Made by a program: the position numbers and the translations under genes | The notes under the pieces: model-generated | Database searches by the model: none | Told to the model about the DNA's origin: nothing | The model's input: the letters and a program-made list of their open reading frames with translations, nothing else | Part shown: piece by piece, positions 1 to 12,324 of the stretch | How the letters are laid out: every line of letters begins with the position of its first letter | Position numbering within the stretch: position 1 is the stretch's first letter | NCBI GenBank assembly: GCA_023101725.1 | Contig: JALJCO010001050.1 | Coordinates: 186,001-250,000 of the forward strand | Length of the DNA: 64,000 bases | DNA from: Atherinomorus stipes | Lineage: Eukaryota; Chordata; Actinopteri; Atheriniformes; Atherinidae | Direction of reading: 5' to 3'

Positions 1-1041
1 TGTTGAAATAGTTTAAACTGACATCTGGTTGCAATTTAAATCCATTTTAACCAGCAAGAATTAAAGAAAGCTGCAGCTACTGTACAAAGTTAGGACAGAA
101 TGGAGACGACAGCCATTTTGCTCCTTTATTTTTCTAAAGCCTACCCGGTTCAGTATTTGACATCGATAAGTCAAGTTTTGAGCAGTGTGATTCATTCGGC
201 TAACCAATTCTTCAGCTTGATGAAACAAAACCACACAGACCTAAACAGATAAAAGAAGTGACCTTCTGTCCCTGTCTGTCCAGGGGGAAGTTCCTCCTGA
301 AGCTGTAGCTGTGGAAAAGGCTGCAAGTTTGCAAGCAAAGAAATCTGATCTGATAATCTGCATGTATCACATCTGTGAACAGGCAGCTGCCTCATTACCG
401 GCATACAGCGAGTGTGTGTGCAGGGCAACGACTGCAGCGGCTCGGCAGGGGAGATACAAGCCAAATACTATAAAAGAGAAAGAGAAAGAAAGTCAAGGCA
501 ATAACCGAGCAGGCTGGTGATGGATGATTAAACCTGGAAAACCCCAAACCTTCCTGCTCTTTTTGATAGATAATGAACATTGTGGGTTTTGCAAATCTGC
601 AAAGAAACACACAGACTGCAGAAAGCATTCTGTACTACAGGCTGTTTTTAACGTGTGGGCCACCAGCGCTGGGTAAAATATGGCCCTCGTTGTTGCCAGA
701 CAAGGGTGGGGTATCCTGTCATTACGCCGGGTTCCCAGTTAGAGTAATGAATGGAGGCTTTTTATCTTGAAACCGCTGGTGAACTACAGCAGAGGAAAGA
801 ATGTCAGGTCCAGGATGAAGAGAGAGAGAGAGATCTACGTTGGCTGCTGGCGTGGGCAGAGTTCCCCAAACACATTCTTCTTTGACTGCGGTGAACACAC
901 ACATGGCTTACACACATGCTCCGATGGCCATAAGGGTACAAAGAGATGCACGCAGATTGGCAAACACATCTGCGGGTCAAACATAAGTTGAATCAGCAGA
1001 GGCTGCAATCATCAAGACAAAACAATATCCATAATGTTCCC

Positions 1042-1049
1042 AGCACACA

Positions 1050-1082
<33 letters not shown>
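1042..1082. repeat. CA dinucleotide microsatellite
   Basis: The sequence is an almost pure run of CA units with one AA interruption near its start. This is a typical vertebrate simple-sequence repeat with no coding content. Confidence 0.9.
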
Positions 1083-1084
<2 letters not shown>

Positions 1085-1550
1085 CAGAACAACATTCCTG
1101 CACATAGATAATATTTTCTCTCTGGGCAGAATCCAGCTTATCATTCCACAGCAGTTTTGATGTCAGTAAAGTAAGCCCCTTTGTACCATGAAATGGGATT
1201 TCATATTACCTGAGCCACTTAGCATATTTGTGTTCTCCGTAGTGAAACCTGAAGCCAGATTGGGTCTGAATCACAGGTTACAGTATGTGGATCCATCATG
1301 CTGCGTCTGCAGGAGTTCAGGCTCCGGTATGGAAACCAGTGGCAGCAGGTCTACAGGGTAGACGCCTGAACGCAAGCTGGTTCCTCAACTTTAGGCGCAG
1401 AACGGTAGAGATGGCTGAGGATTTCCGAGGCAAACGCTAAAGTTTTCTACACAATTGCAAACAGTCGCTCACCGTCGCCATTGCTGTTCTGAATTTTTTT
1501 TTGAATGAACTTTATTGCTTTTGTGAACGAGACCAACGCGCGTTGTCAAA

Positions 1551-1572
1551 CCCCCCCCCCCCCCCCCCCCCC
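1551..1572. repeat. 22-nt homopolymer C run
   Basis: There are 22 consecutive C residues between unique flanks. The run may be real, or its length may be an assembly or polymerase artefact, since long C/G homopolymers are poorly measured. Confidence 0.8.
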
Positions 1573-4236
1573 TTCCCTTCCACGGTTACGTCGTCCCCAT
1601 GAAACACAAACCCGTCGAGCTTTCAAAGCTTTCCACCTTGGAACTCGGTTTCAGAGATGACCGGTTTCAGGAGGCTAATCCCTGGTTTCGTGAGGATGAT
1701 TGAGCAGATTTCTGAAATTTTTTGACGGTTTTGCTGTAATTGGGTGCCGTGTGAACGGCCCCTAAATCTACAGTTATGACTGCCTGTAATATCATCAAAT
1801 ATCTTATCCTTAGAAAGGAAACTGAGTAAAATCCATGTTCATTTGTCACATCTGTCTCACAGGACATCATCAAACGGGTTAGCAAGTCATAATTTGAGTT
1901 TTTAGTATCCAATGTAGTTCTGTTTAAGGTGAGTTTTAATGTGTTTTGTGTAACAGAAACTTGCATTTCAGCTAAAAAAAAAAAAAAAAAAAGCAAGTCA
2001 CATGGACTGTTTTGTACATTTATTCTTTACGGACATCAGCCCACCATCAACATGGTGTGAACTAGTTGAAATAAGTCAGTTTAACTCATTAGCAGAAGGG
2101 TGCAGCTCTGTTCAAACATCTAAAGGGTTGTTTGTGCATGGGAAAACCCTTCGTTTGAAGAGGTATATACCCCTACCTCTCTGTCCTAACATTGAGACAC
2201 CCCTACACGTGAACACACAAAACGAGGGGGAAGGGCTAAGGGGGAGAATTGCGATTGGGCCCAAGATCAGTTAACTTTGACATGTTATGGTACTCTGAGG
2301 ACTTTGTGACCCTTCTCTGCGTGTGGCAACATCACATAAACATTTATCTCATGATTTCACCTGTGAAAATAACAGCAATTTTTTAAGTAGAAGTCAGTCT
2401 AAATATAGGTCACATTACTTAATGACTATTTAGCAACTCTGCAAGTGCTGCACTTGTATATGCGGGCACAACAAAATACAGAGTGAGATGAGGGGACAGC
2501 TTGAGGAAAATCATGACACCTCATAAAATGACACTTTTCTTTGTTTTGAAGTTTGTAAAATGAGTTAATGTAAAAAAACAAAAATATCCACATGGTATAC
2601 AAGAACACAAACCCTGCAGAGGGATTGTTGTGACAAAACATTCCCACTCAGATGAGACATGTTTGACATCTTTTCACTTATGTGTACATTTGGCTTTGCC
2701 TGTTGACATAAGGTATCTGTGGTGGGGGGGGGGGGGGTTCTTCCAACTTAGGGTGTGGTTTCTTGAGAAAAAGAAAAAAAAAGTTTGCTTGCAAACTCGT
2801 GTTTTATTCATGTCAGGATTCTTTTTTCCTTTTGATTCTTGCATATGTATAACTTTAGAATCTTAGAGAATATTAAAGGTTTTTCTGACATTAAACCCAC
2901 TAGACATAATCACTTCACCAGATACGCTTCTACAGACATGGACTCATAAAAAAATACTATCTTAACAGTGTGGTTTTACTGCTCTTTATAGCACTTTCCC
3001 TAAATAAGCTAAGATTGAGCTTTTATTGTCAACAAAAACTACCTGGAACAGCCTGCTCTTGTTTAAATGGAATAACAAACAGCAGATGCGTGCTGCTAAT
3101 CACCAAAAATCAACAAAGTCAACATAAAACCAGGATCAGAATCACTTGTGTGCTGTCACAAGTTACATTTTAGCCGCTTCCATTTGCATAGTAAAGAGAG
3201 TGATGTCACCGTGAGTGTCTGGGTGTGTCTCAGACAGAGCGATCACCTTGCAGAAAAACAAGTTAGAGAAACTCTACGCCCTTCCCACTTTGAACCTCTG
3301 TCACCAGGAAGAGCCTCATCTGACTAAACCACAAACTTTCCATGATGCTCTCTCTCCCTCTCTGCTCATGTGAACTCATACAGGAAGCTCCTCCAGCCTC
3401 CTTTTCCACTGGACTCTTGCTCTGTGGGTTCTGGCTCAACCCTGACTCACTCATAAAAACGAATAAACATACAAACCCAAACACCCCAGGAGCCTTTCCT
3501 CGAATATACATAATTTCCCCCATCTCTGGACTTAAATTTCCTTCTAAATGCTGAATGCATTTGGGGTTTAAAATCAGATCCTCAGGTTTTAATCACTGCA
3601 CACTTCTTGATGCAGCTATATTCCATTATTTAGATTCACACTCAAACACCCCCAGGCCACCCTGAGTTATTCATTGTCTGTGCTTATGAGGTAAAAATGC
3701 CCAGATTTGAGTCGAAAAGACTAAACTCGTCACTAGATATATTTTTTATTACTCCCATCCTGCTCCCACGTGAAGCTGTAAAGGTTTAGAGACTGGGTCT
3801 CTCAGTGTTTTCAATTCAAATTAAATACTTTCTTCTTCAAATTAGTTAAACAATATAAAATCCATCTAGCTGTGTATGCATCTGTGTGCATATTACAGTT
3901 TTTCTCAATTGCTAAAACACTAAATCCCATTCTCAAAGCCAATTTTTTAGAAGCTTAAACAAAGGTATCAAATCAGTCCCCTCGTGATCAAAACCTAAAG
4001 CACGTTTCACATCACTGCTTGCAAACACATTTGCGTTGTGATGCACTTGCTGTGCAAAATGGTGAACACATGTTGCACACTTTGATCACAACTAAGACAC
4101 AGCTGTCAACAGGTAAATACAGTGACTCAAAATGGATTTCATCTTTGGCTGATGAGGGAACCAATATAAACCAGTTGAGGAAGCTGTGGGAGGTCAAGAT
4201 TTTGCAACGGATAGAGGAAATTAGAGAGGAAGAGTA

Positions 4237-4359
4237 CGCATAAGAGGTGGTTGCAGAGGTGGGCGAGGATGGGGACGTGGAAGGGGCAAAATCAGGTCCG
4301 ACAGAGCCTTCATTTCAGATGAAATCCGTGCAGCTGTGATAGACCATGTTACAGTGTTA
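4237..4359 (+). pseudogene. Transposase N-terminal remnant, Arg/Gly-rich then helix-turn-helix start
   Basis: One forward frame encodes an Arg/Gly-rich stretch (RIRGGCRGGRGWGRGRGK) and then a segment reading RAFISDEIRAAVIDHV. From memory this layout, a basic RG-rich leader before an ISDE-x-RA-x2-DHV helix, is seen at the start of teleost IS630/Tc1-like transposases. The frame has no start codon of its own in register and is cut off downstream, where an unrelated repeat begins. It is a relic of about 41 residues and not a working gene. Assignment to the IS630-like group is by motif recognition only. Confidence 0.5.
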
Positions 4360-4360
4360 C

Positions 4361-4609
4361 TTCCACCAAGGAGGTTACAGTACGTTTTTGGTTGATTGGT
4401 TTATTTATCTGTCTTTCAGCAACTTTACAGAAAAAGTTCTGGACGGGTTGACCTGAAGTTTTCACCAGCCGTGTGCCTCAGCCCAAGAATGAACCCATTA
4501 CATTTTGGTGGTGATCCGGATCACCTTCTGGATCCAAGAATTTTTTGAAGGACTGTCATTGCGAGAACTGCTTGGTGGAGGTCTGTGCTCTCCGAGTGCT
4601 TTTCTAGTA
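4361..4609 (+). mobile_element. Short interspersed repeat inserted in the IS630-like element
   Basis: The segment starts with a CCACCAAGGAGGTTA-like motif, passes through TTACATTTTGGTGG and ends TCCGAGTGCTTTTCTAGT. I recognise this order as a widespread animal non-autonomous repeat. Its insertion interrupts the transposase remnant of the surrounding element. The superfamily is uncertain and the borders are good to about 5 bp. Confidence 0.45.
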
Positions 4610-4960
4610 CTTTATGTTATAAGTTCTGTGTTGTAACATGATGCATTTGGCCTGATGTAAAAAAAAAAAAAAAAACATTTGGACAGCATGATGTTCTGAG
4701 AACCATGTTTTCCTTTTGTCCTTCTAGTGTTTCCTGATTGCTCTGTAGCGTTCTTTGTTTTGCTGTGCTTGGGGCGTGATTTGGCATTAGTGTTGCTTTT
4801 TGAGGCCAGGTGATGCCGTTTTGAGTCAATAACTTCCTTTTGCAGCAAGAAGCAGAGGTTTTGGGAAAGTAGTTTGAGTTATGGGATTAGTGTTTAAATT
4901 TGTGAAAAAGTGAGGGGACATTTCCAAAAAATAGTGTTTTAGCAATTGAGAAAAACTGTA

Positions 4961-7416
4961 AAAGTACTAACATTTGAGACTGTGAGGGGTTTGCCAAAGA
5001 GATAAAAGTTCCGCTCTGAATGGTGATTACTGCAGCAACTTGTCGCTTCCACACCTTAACATGAGGGTGAGCCACTGAGTCACAGAGGTGCAGCTGCATT
5101 TTCAGTGTCCATGCCGTGAGAATGAACGGCAATTGCTTCATTTTAAAGGGGTTACCGTATGGTGATGGTAATCAACTGGGCTCCACATCATGAGAGAATC
5201 AATAGCTTGCATCACCTTTAGGATGTTCAGGGGGAGTCAGAGGCTTGTCCTATTAAAATCCATTTACTGGGTGTGGCATTCTCACAGGAATTACTGGTAT
5301 TTTATGGGCAGTTCTTATGGCAATTGCTGAAATTTCCGGTAACTGAAACCCAATGGCTTTTCCTGTGATCAAACCAAAATGGTAATGTTGTGCAAGGAAG
5401 AGGCAAGTATTTTCAAACAAAATATAATAGTCATATGACATTTATATATTCAACAAAGATTTAAAGAAGCACCACTGAACTTTGGCAGATTTTCTCCATG
5501 ACCTAACAATGGTTAATCTTGCATCCTACCTGCACTTTAAGTTTTCTGTGAATAAAAGAGCACCACGTGTTGACTTGTCCATCTTCCTTCAATATGCTTC
5601 CTCTCTTCTTACATTTCTATGATGAATCAGCCATAGTATGGATTCAAAACAGCTAGTGTGTCAATATCTACTTACCAGCGTTCAATGTGGTGTGTTAAAC
5701 AGATCTCACTGGTGGTAACGTGATGCTCCAGGCTGGAACACAAAGTTATGAAGTGCAGTTCCCAGCTTTGAAAGGCTGCTGGGCAACAACAGCTATAGGA
5801 ATTTGCATAATGCATGTTAGTTACCATCAAAAAGAGTCAGAAGCACACATTTGTAAAAGCTCAGAAAGTTACATGGTGCTACTTTAATCTTCAAATGGAG
5901 AAATATCTTGATCAGTCAGGTGCTTCAAACAAGCTTCTGCAGCACTTAAAAACATGGAAAAGCCAGGACACCTGTAACTTTCTTTGTATGTGAAAGTGTG
6001 AAAGCAGTTGAAGTTAAAACACTTTGTGAACCAAAACGATGCAGAATTTGTCATATTCTCTTTTTTTTTTTAAATGATGAGCAGCTGTTTTATTCTCCTT
6101 GTTGATTCTCTGTGGGAACTTTGTGTATGTTGTCATCATAATAAAGTTTGACATCCTGGTGGATGACGAGTAAAACAAGCAGCAGCTACGGCTTCAGTCA
6201 CTATAACAAACGGAAGAAAAGTGATTTACAAACCTTTAACAAAGAAATCACTATACCATACTCGGCTTATTTTTAGTTCCAACAAAAGGTTTGCAAACTG
6301 CTTTTCTGAGCGTCTTTTCTTAAGGTCCTTAATTTGCTCTCCTTTTCTTATAGCTTCAAGAAATTGTGAAGTAACCGTGCACAGTTTCATGAGTTTAAAC
6401 ATAAACATAAGGCATTTTCCAGCAATAAAAAAGGCATTCAGCACACACACACACAAACACACACACACTGGTAATTGATTATGTTGATCACTGCTTTAAA
6501 ATATGCACTAATTACAATGTTACATAAATACAAACAATCAGATTAAATAATTAAGCCCTGTTTCCTTAAAATGAATCTCAGAATTTCTGTAGTACAACTT
6601 TGTGTTTCTTTGGTAAAAACATCACGCAGCATCCTTTGACAAACTTGTAACTCCAAGTAAATGGAGAATGGATAGTCATATTATCAAAGAGGAACATGGC
6701 TGCAGAGCATTTGGGCCAAGTTATTTTAGAAACAAAGTGATTCACAATGGATGTTCACATAAAAGACACCACAAATACTTGTGTAATTAATGGAAAAACC
6801 CCGAGACAACACCTTGGCAGTCATGGCATAAAACATTGTGACCAATCTGACGTTCACCAACACCTCCAACTCAACATCTGAAGAGTAATTAGACAAAAGT
6901 ACACATTGGTGAATATCCTTTTGAGGGTAATTGACACTCTAAATTTAGAAATCTGAAACTGTATAATTGCTGTACATCTCTTATATAGTGTAAAGTAGTG
7001 TAGATCGAGTGCACGTGCTGAACGGGTAGTGTGTATTCCATGCGGCACGTTGCTGTTCTCGTGCAGCTACTGACTTGCTTCCCTCTCTTGCCTCAGCCAA
7101 GTTTCAGTGCTCGGTTGAGTCATCACACATGGCCTCACACACAGCCTGAGCAGGCCAACTGCACACTGACTGCAGCATGCTTGTCTCAGATATAAATATG
7201 TAACATTTCAATGAATATTACATACATGCTCCTCTCACTTTATCTGGGACAGTCTTCACACATACTGAAAATTGTTAGAGGAGCTCTGCAGCTCAGCCTG
7301 GGTTAAAATGTATAAGTTTTGCTGAAATTTATATTTACAAAGGAAAAAATTCACTGCTTTTTGGTAAATATTTGAGAAAAGTTTGTAGAGCCACTTAATC
7401 CAAAAGTACATGTTGG
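4961..7416. other. Unassigned DNA with a CA-rich tract
   Basis: No transposon termini, exon or RNA gene could be recognised. A CA-rich microsatellite lies at about 6441-6470. The open frames are short and unconserved in appearance. Confidence 0.55.
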
Positions 7417-7420
7417 TTAA

Positions 7421-8052
7421 AGCCTGAGTTGGTAATCCTGCTCAGAAACAATTTTTGTTATACTGGGTGAAATGGTCCTTCCATCCTGACAGTATCAATA
7501 CATCATGTATTCATAAAAAAGAAGGAAAAGAGTCAGACCTCTGTGAGAGCTGCAGTTCTGTAAAAGCTCTGACCAACCCCTGTCATTTGCACCGAAAGGC
7601 AGGGGTTGGTAATTCATAATTGGTATAGAAAGAATGAATCAATGCCTTTATGTCTAGTCTCTGTCCCTCCCCTCTCTCCGTCCCCCACGTGACCCCCTCC
7701 CGTGCGCTGCTCACTGTAAAGAAATATAGCTAACGGACTGCTAACTGCTGCTGCGCTAAAAACCCCCAAAATAAAACAGATAAGAATTAAGTCTCGGAGG
7801 CGTTGACGTTTGCAGTGTGGACTTTTTCCACCACAGAAGGAGTTGGAGGTGAGTGGACTAAAGCTTTTAAAAAGGTGGTTTATCAGCTGTTTACTATCAA
7901 GCTAACGAGCTAGACACTCGGCTGTTGTCGTTAACCTGCTTGTAAAACATTGGCGCACACGTCCCTGCGCTCTGAAGGCGTGGTTTCAGGCGACGTGTTT
8001 TTTTAAACTGTCGCTTGCTTAAACCGTTTTCCCAACATTGCCAACCCTAGCT
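7421..8052 (+). mobile_element. TTAA-flanked non-autonomous DNA transposon, family A copy 1
   Basis: A TTAA at 7417-7420 precedes the element and TTAT at 8053-8056 follows it. The inverted ends read AGCCTGAGTTGG and, on the opposite strand, AGCTAGGGTTGG. Copies of the same 0.45-0.65 kb family occur at 12182, 16340, 49251 and 54234. No transposase is encoded. The TTAA target and AG-starting ends fit the Kolobok superfamily better than piggyBac, whose ends normally start CCC; that is an inference. Confidence 0.7.
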
Positions 8053-8384
8053 TTATATATGTTTCAGAGAAGTTCTTCACACTGTAAAGAGAAATCCATA
8101 TAATTTATTTTCATTTATTTATTTTCAAATTCATTTTTTTGGTGTCATGGACCACAGAAGGTGCCCAGCCCACATGGGCTTACAAGACACAAAAACAGAC
8201 AGTAGGCAGTCATCAACATATAGTATATCAAATATATTACGTTGAGACCAAGCACTTAACAAAAAGTGAGCCAAATAAAATGGTCTATACTTGAACAGAT
8301 ACTCAATGTAAACAATTGTACATCTACATCAGACAATTTACAGAATAACTGCTTTCTCAACTCGTGATATAAAATCTAATTTAT

Positions 8385-8922
8385 GGTGAAAAAACTGGCA
8401 GCTGTGGTTGCCATTTTTCCACCGTAAAATTTACAGTAAGAATGTAAAGAATAGTACGAAATGCCATTTTGGCAACTGAAAATTTTGCAGTACACAACTG
8501 TTATTATTGCAAGAAAATACCATAAATAAATAATAGTTAAAACATTACAAAATATTCCAAAAAAATATTTGTAAAATTTACAGTGAAAAACTGATCACCT
8601 TATCACCCAATAAATTACAATGTATAAATTATTATGGTATGCCATCTTGGTAACCGTAACTTTAGCAGTACACAACTTTGATTTATTTGTGGTAGTTTGC
8701 TGCAAAAATAACAACTGACTACTGAAAAATTGGTAGCTGTAGTTGACACCTTTTTACTGTTTTTACAATGACTTGTAAGAATTACAGTGAAAAGCTGGCA
8801 GCTGCAGTTACCAGCTTGTAACTGTAAAAATTACAGTTGCAATGTAAAAAACGTAATAGTATCTTGATTAAACAACTGATTTTCACAGTAAAAAAACTGC
8901 AGCTGCCAGTTTTTCACTGTGT
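8385..8922. repeat. Self-complementary repeat with CAGCTG/ACAGT motifs
   Basis: The left end reads GTGAAAAAACTGGCAGCTG and the right end reads CAGCTGCCAGTTTTTCAC, a near-perfect inverted pair. The interior repeats related pieces in both directions, such as GTAAAATTTACAGT, GCAGTACACAACT twice, and GTGAAAAGCTGGCAGCTG. It looks like a foldback MITE with internal shuffled terminal motifs. No coding capacity is seen. Confidence 0.5.
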
Positions 8923-9185
8923 AATGTAGGGTTTTAATGACTCAAGCTACATCATTCAGCCAGCCAGATTTTTCTGTAAGTGTACCTATGATTTGTTTAG
9001 ACGTGCCCATGAGGGTGACAGAGACATGGACAAATCATATTTGTTATGCACAACAAATCTTCCAGGAAATCAAGCGAGATATAGACAGTTTTCTCAGAAA
9101 TTGTTGCCGTAACAGTTTCTTTGCATGTCAAGAGCACAACAGTTTATAAAACATGGAAGGAAAGTTTGAGCTTACTGGTCAGATT

Positions 9186-9240
9186 CAGGTTCAGATTCAG
9201 AAATACTTTATTGATCCCCGAGGGAAAATCTATTGTGACA
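9186..9240 (+). repeat. LINE/SINE 3'-tail-like motif
   Basis: The segment contains AATACTTTATTGATCCC followed by GAGGGAAAATC. This pattern is very common at the 3' end of fish non-LTR retroelements. A related copy, ATACTTTATTAATCCC, is at about 54137. Only the tail-like motif is visible, and the parent family is not determined. Confidence 0.4.
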
Positions 9241-9943
9241 GCACTCCATTGGAGCTAATAAGGAATAATTTCCTGTGGTAGTCGGTGAAGCTTCATGGTG
9301 GAATGAATCTGCTGAATGAGCTCAAACAAGTGGCGTGACTAGAGAAACTGAATGGCGTCTTATTCACAGAGATTTAATTGTATGACTGGAAGGAAAAAGC
9401 AGATGGGAAAAGTTGAAAATATGAATCTAGTCAGGCAGAAAGAAGCTGCAGCTACAGCTCAAGCACCTTTCAAGCCCAGTTCAGGTTTGTGCAGTTGAGT
9501 GTGAAGAAATGCCTTCAATAAAAACAATATCAGGTCAAAAACACAGTAACACTTCTAAAAGAAAATTATCTAAACAAACAACTTGAACTCAGAATAAATG
9601 TTTTCTACAGCCAAACAAGACATTACGTTTCTTTTCAGTTATTGACTTTCTCATTGGTTGTTTTCAAAGTGTACCATTTTTCTGAAGTATGATGGATTTT
9701 TTAACCTTTTATTTTGTTATAATGAATTTTAAAAAGACCCACAATGTAACTTTTCAACCTTAAAAACATGCTTTTGACGCATTTTGATGGCACATCAGCA
9801 GTAATTATACATATTTCTTGAACTGTCACTGCTCGGCGTCATTCTGAGGCTGAGAAACCGCTCTATGCAATTTTTTCCACATGTTGCAGCAGAGTGTTAA
9901 TTGCATACCGCGTCACATCCTAGCAAATGGATAAAAAAAACAG

Positions 9944-10410
9944 TGGGCGTTTTGAAGGTGCATCATGGCAGATTCAGTATAGAAACACAAAGAAACATTA
10001 TCTGAGGAAGAGAGGAAAAGAAACAGAGGAAGGGACAGAACAAGAAAGACAACAAGAGTCAAGGTAAGAGTTTTACTGGCTGGAATGAGCTCACAGTAAA
10101 AGGTAGAATAAATAGGTGGTGCGTCACTGAGAACATCGCTAAAAGTTCTGTAGTGCATCTTAAAAACTAATTCTCTGACCTGACAACCTTATTGAACATG
10201 CACATTCCCGAGGCCGTCGTTGCCCTGCAGACTCCCGAGACTGAGAAAATGAGCTCCACAACTTTTCCAGGCTTGGGCATCTCATGCATTTTGTTTTATG
10301 GCACCATGTCTCATGCCAGCAACTGGACATCAACGCACTGGCTGTTTTGAATGCACATCATGGCTGATTCAAAGAAATGCAAGAGGACATTATCAGAGGA
10401 AGTGAGAAAA
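9944..10410. repeat. Two diverged direct copies of a ~70-bp segment
   Basis: The segments starting at about 9944 and 10338 share the order: GTTTTGAA, a CATCATGG core, GATTCA, AACATTATC or GACATTATC, GAGGAAG and then A/G-rich DNA. They lie about 395 bp apart in direct orientation. The purine-rich end lowers the significance of the match. They may be relics of one repeat family. Confidence 0.35.
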
Positions 10411-12324
10411 AGAAGAAGAGAAAGTCAACAATCCTGATGTTTACTTCCTAGAGAGTTCAGAGAAGAGACAGGATGCAGAACGGATGCTGAATTAGCCTCT
10501 ATCACAGAGTACAAAAGCGCAAAAATCTGCTTAAGTAGAGCCACTTAAGAGATTGCTGTATTTTAATGAAAGACCAGAGCAACTACTGAATTGTTTTTGT
10601 TCTCCTTTTAAAATTTTCTGGGGTCATTTTTTTTAGTTAGTTTTTTGTAATGTTGATTTTTCTCAATTTGTTTCACATTTTTATGTTTTGCAATGAAGAC
10701 CTTTCATATTTCTGCTTTAAATTCACAGCACAGATTTTTCATCTAAGAAAAAAAAAAAGATATATATTTCTTGCTTATTTACTTAAACACACCCCTTTCC
10801 CATAACCTTTACTTATCTTTTTTTCTACATAATCCCACAATCAGAATATCCTAGCAGGGCTGAAAAAAGAAAAACACAACTACTTCATTTCATTCTGCCT
10901 TTTGTACCCAAGTCTGTCTGCTGCATAGACATTTATCACAGTATAGACTTCAAAGAGCAGCAGAAAGTGTATGATAACATTATCATGCAGGTAGATAAAA
11001 AGGAGCACATGCAGGTTTTATCATTGACTTCTGTCAGCACGTTGCCCTTCAGCTTGAAGGAAATACCTTCCCCCCTGTAACTACCTTCCCTCGGAGCAGT
11101 AAATGAAAGATGGATAGAAAGAGCGAGAGAAATCAAGAGAGAACTAGTGCAAGCGAGAGCCGGTGACAGAGACACCTAATGCCTTTAGCATTACTCACAC
11201 TTTTAAATGGCCTCAAACAGCTGAGGATCAAATCCGGTCTGGGCCCAAACAAGCCGTCATCTCACTGCAAGCTGCTATTTGTGACACAAGCTGCAGTTTC
11301 GTACAGCACAGCCATAATTTTAGACCAGTAAAACTTAAAAGTGAGAGGTTCTCTTCTTTGGATCTGCAAACAAACACTCTGCCGTGACCAGACGTTAAAC
11401 TAACTGACTCACGGTTGTTGGATCTCCCATAAAGTAGCTAGGTTACATCTGGGTTTGTTTGTCCACATTATAGTATTTAATACATTCAAATGCACTCAAG
11501 TAGTCACATGAAGTGAGAGGATGGTGTGGATCCATGTCAATCCCAACGCAGGATTCACAGTAAACAGTTAGCAACAGCATGAAATTAATGCTGCACACGT
11601 TTGACTTAGATATAACCCTAAACCTCTCCACAGCTTGCAGCTGCCTATCACAGCCTGTCAAAAAGCACTTTAAATAATTATGTGTAAAAAAAAAAAAAAA
11701 AGAAAAAGAAAAGGAAAGAAAATACTTCAGGTATTGATTGCAGTAACACCTCTCTGTCTTTGCCAGCAAGCTGAGACAGGCAAATATTAACTTGGGTGAA
11801 GGAAGTCATAGATGTGAGTCTGCAGGCTTTATAAGCAGAGACATACCTGCTGCTGTAAACCTGCAGCTGCTCCTGCAGCGTAAGCATGTTGAGCTAATGC
11901 AGCGGGGATGATGTGGTATTCCCTGTCGATGGAGGATAAAGGACAACTCCTACCCACTGCCTCTACTGTCCATAACTCTGTGCTGTAATCATCAAATTAT
12001 CCTTTAAACAATTACCTTGAAGCAAAGATATGGCATTTAGTTCTTTTTCTGTCTTTCAACACATCCCACAAAAGACAACTATATAAATTGAGCCTACTAA
12101 CACTGACCGCATTGCCAGATTCAGAAAAGAATATCTTAGCACTAAGATCTTATTAAGAACGTTCTTTCAGCTTCAACTTAAAGACAAGGTGGATGATGTT
12201 TTCAGGAGAATTTTTTACTATATTGCTTAAAATCTTCTTTACACCCCAACTGCAGCAAAATTACAAAAAAAAAAAAAAAAAAAAAAGTCACCTGTGGAAC
12301 GGACAGGACGGAAAAAACCCTATC

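Larger units (their letters stand above)
1..3893. other. Unassigned AT-rich DNA with simple repeats
   Basis: No coding exon, RNA gene or transposon ends could be recognised here. The open frames are short and have no family signature. The stretch holds a CA microsatellite near 1042-1082, a run of C at 1551-1572, a run of A at 1974-1992 and a G run near 2726. It is most likely intergenic or intronic vertebrate DNA. Confidence 0.6.
3896..4958 (+). mobile_element. IS630/Tc1-like non-autonomous DNA transposon
   Basis: The ends are inverted repeats of about 27 bp. The left end starts CAGTTTTTCTCAATTGC and the right end is its complement, reading GCAATTGAGAAAAACTG. Both are flanked by TA, the target duplication of Tc1/mariner-type elements. 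Inside is a decayed piece of a transposase N-terminus (4237-4359), and a different repeat is inserted downstream of it at about 4361-4609. There is no full transposase, so the element would depend on proteins supplied in trans. Confidence 0.75.
8923..12111. other. Unassigned DNA with minor repeat fragments
   Basis: Apart from a LINE-tail-like motif near 9186-9240 and two diverged copies of a short segment at 9944 and 10338, nothing can be named. Two runs of short frames near 10.0 and 11.0 kb carry no recognisable protein motif. Confidence 0.5.

Noticed and set aside
8385..8922. CRISPR-like array
   Set aside because: The repeated words are short, irregularly spaced and occur in both directions. 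This is a foldback eukaryotic repeat and the genome is not prokaryotic.
11678..11887. Short minus-strand frame ending in a Phe run
   Set aside because: The frame is created by a poly-A/T tract and has no domain.
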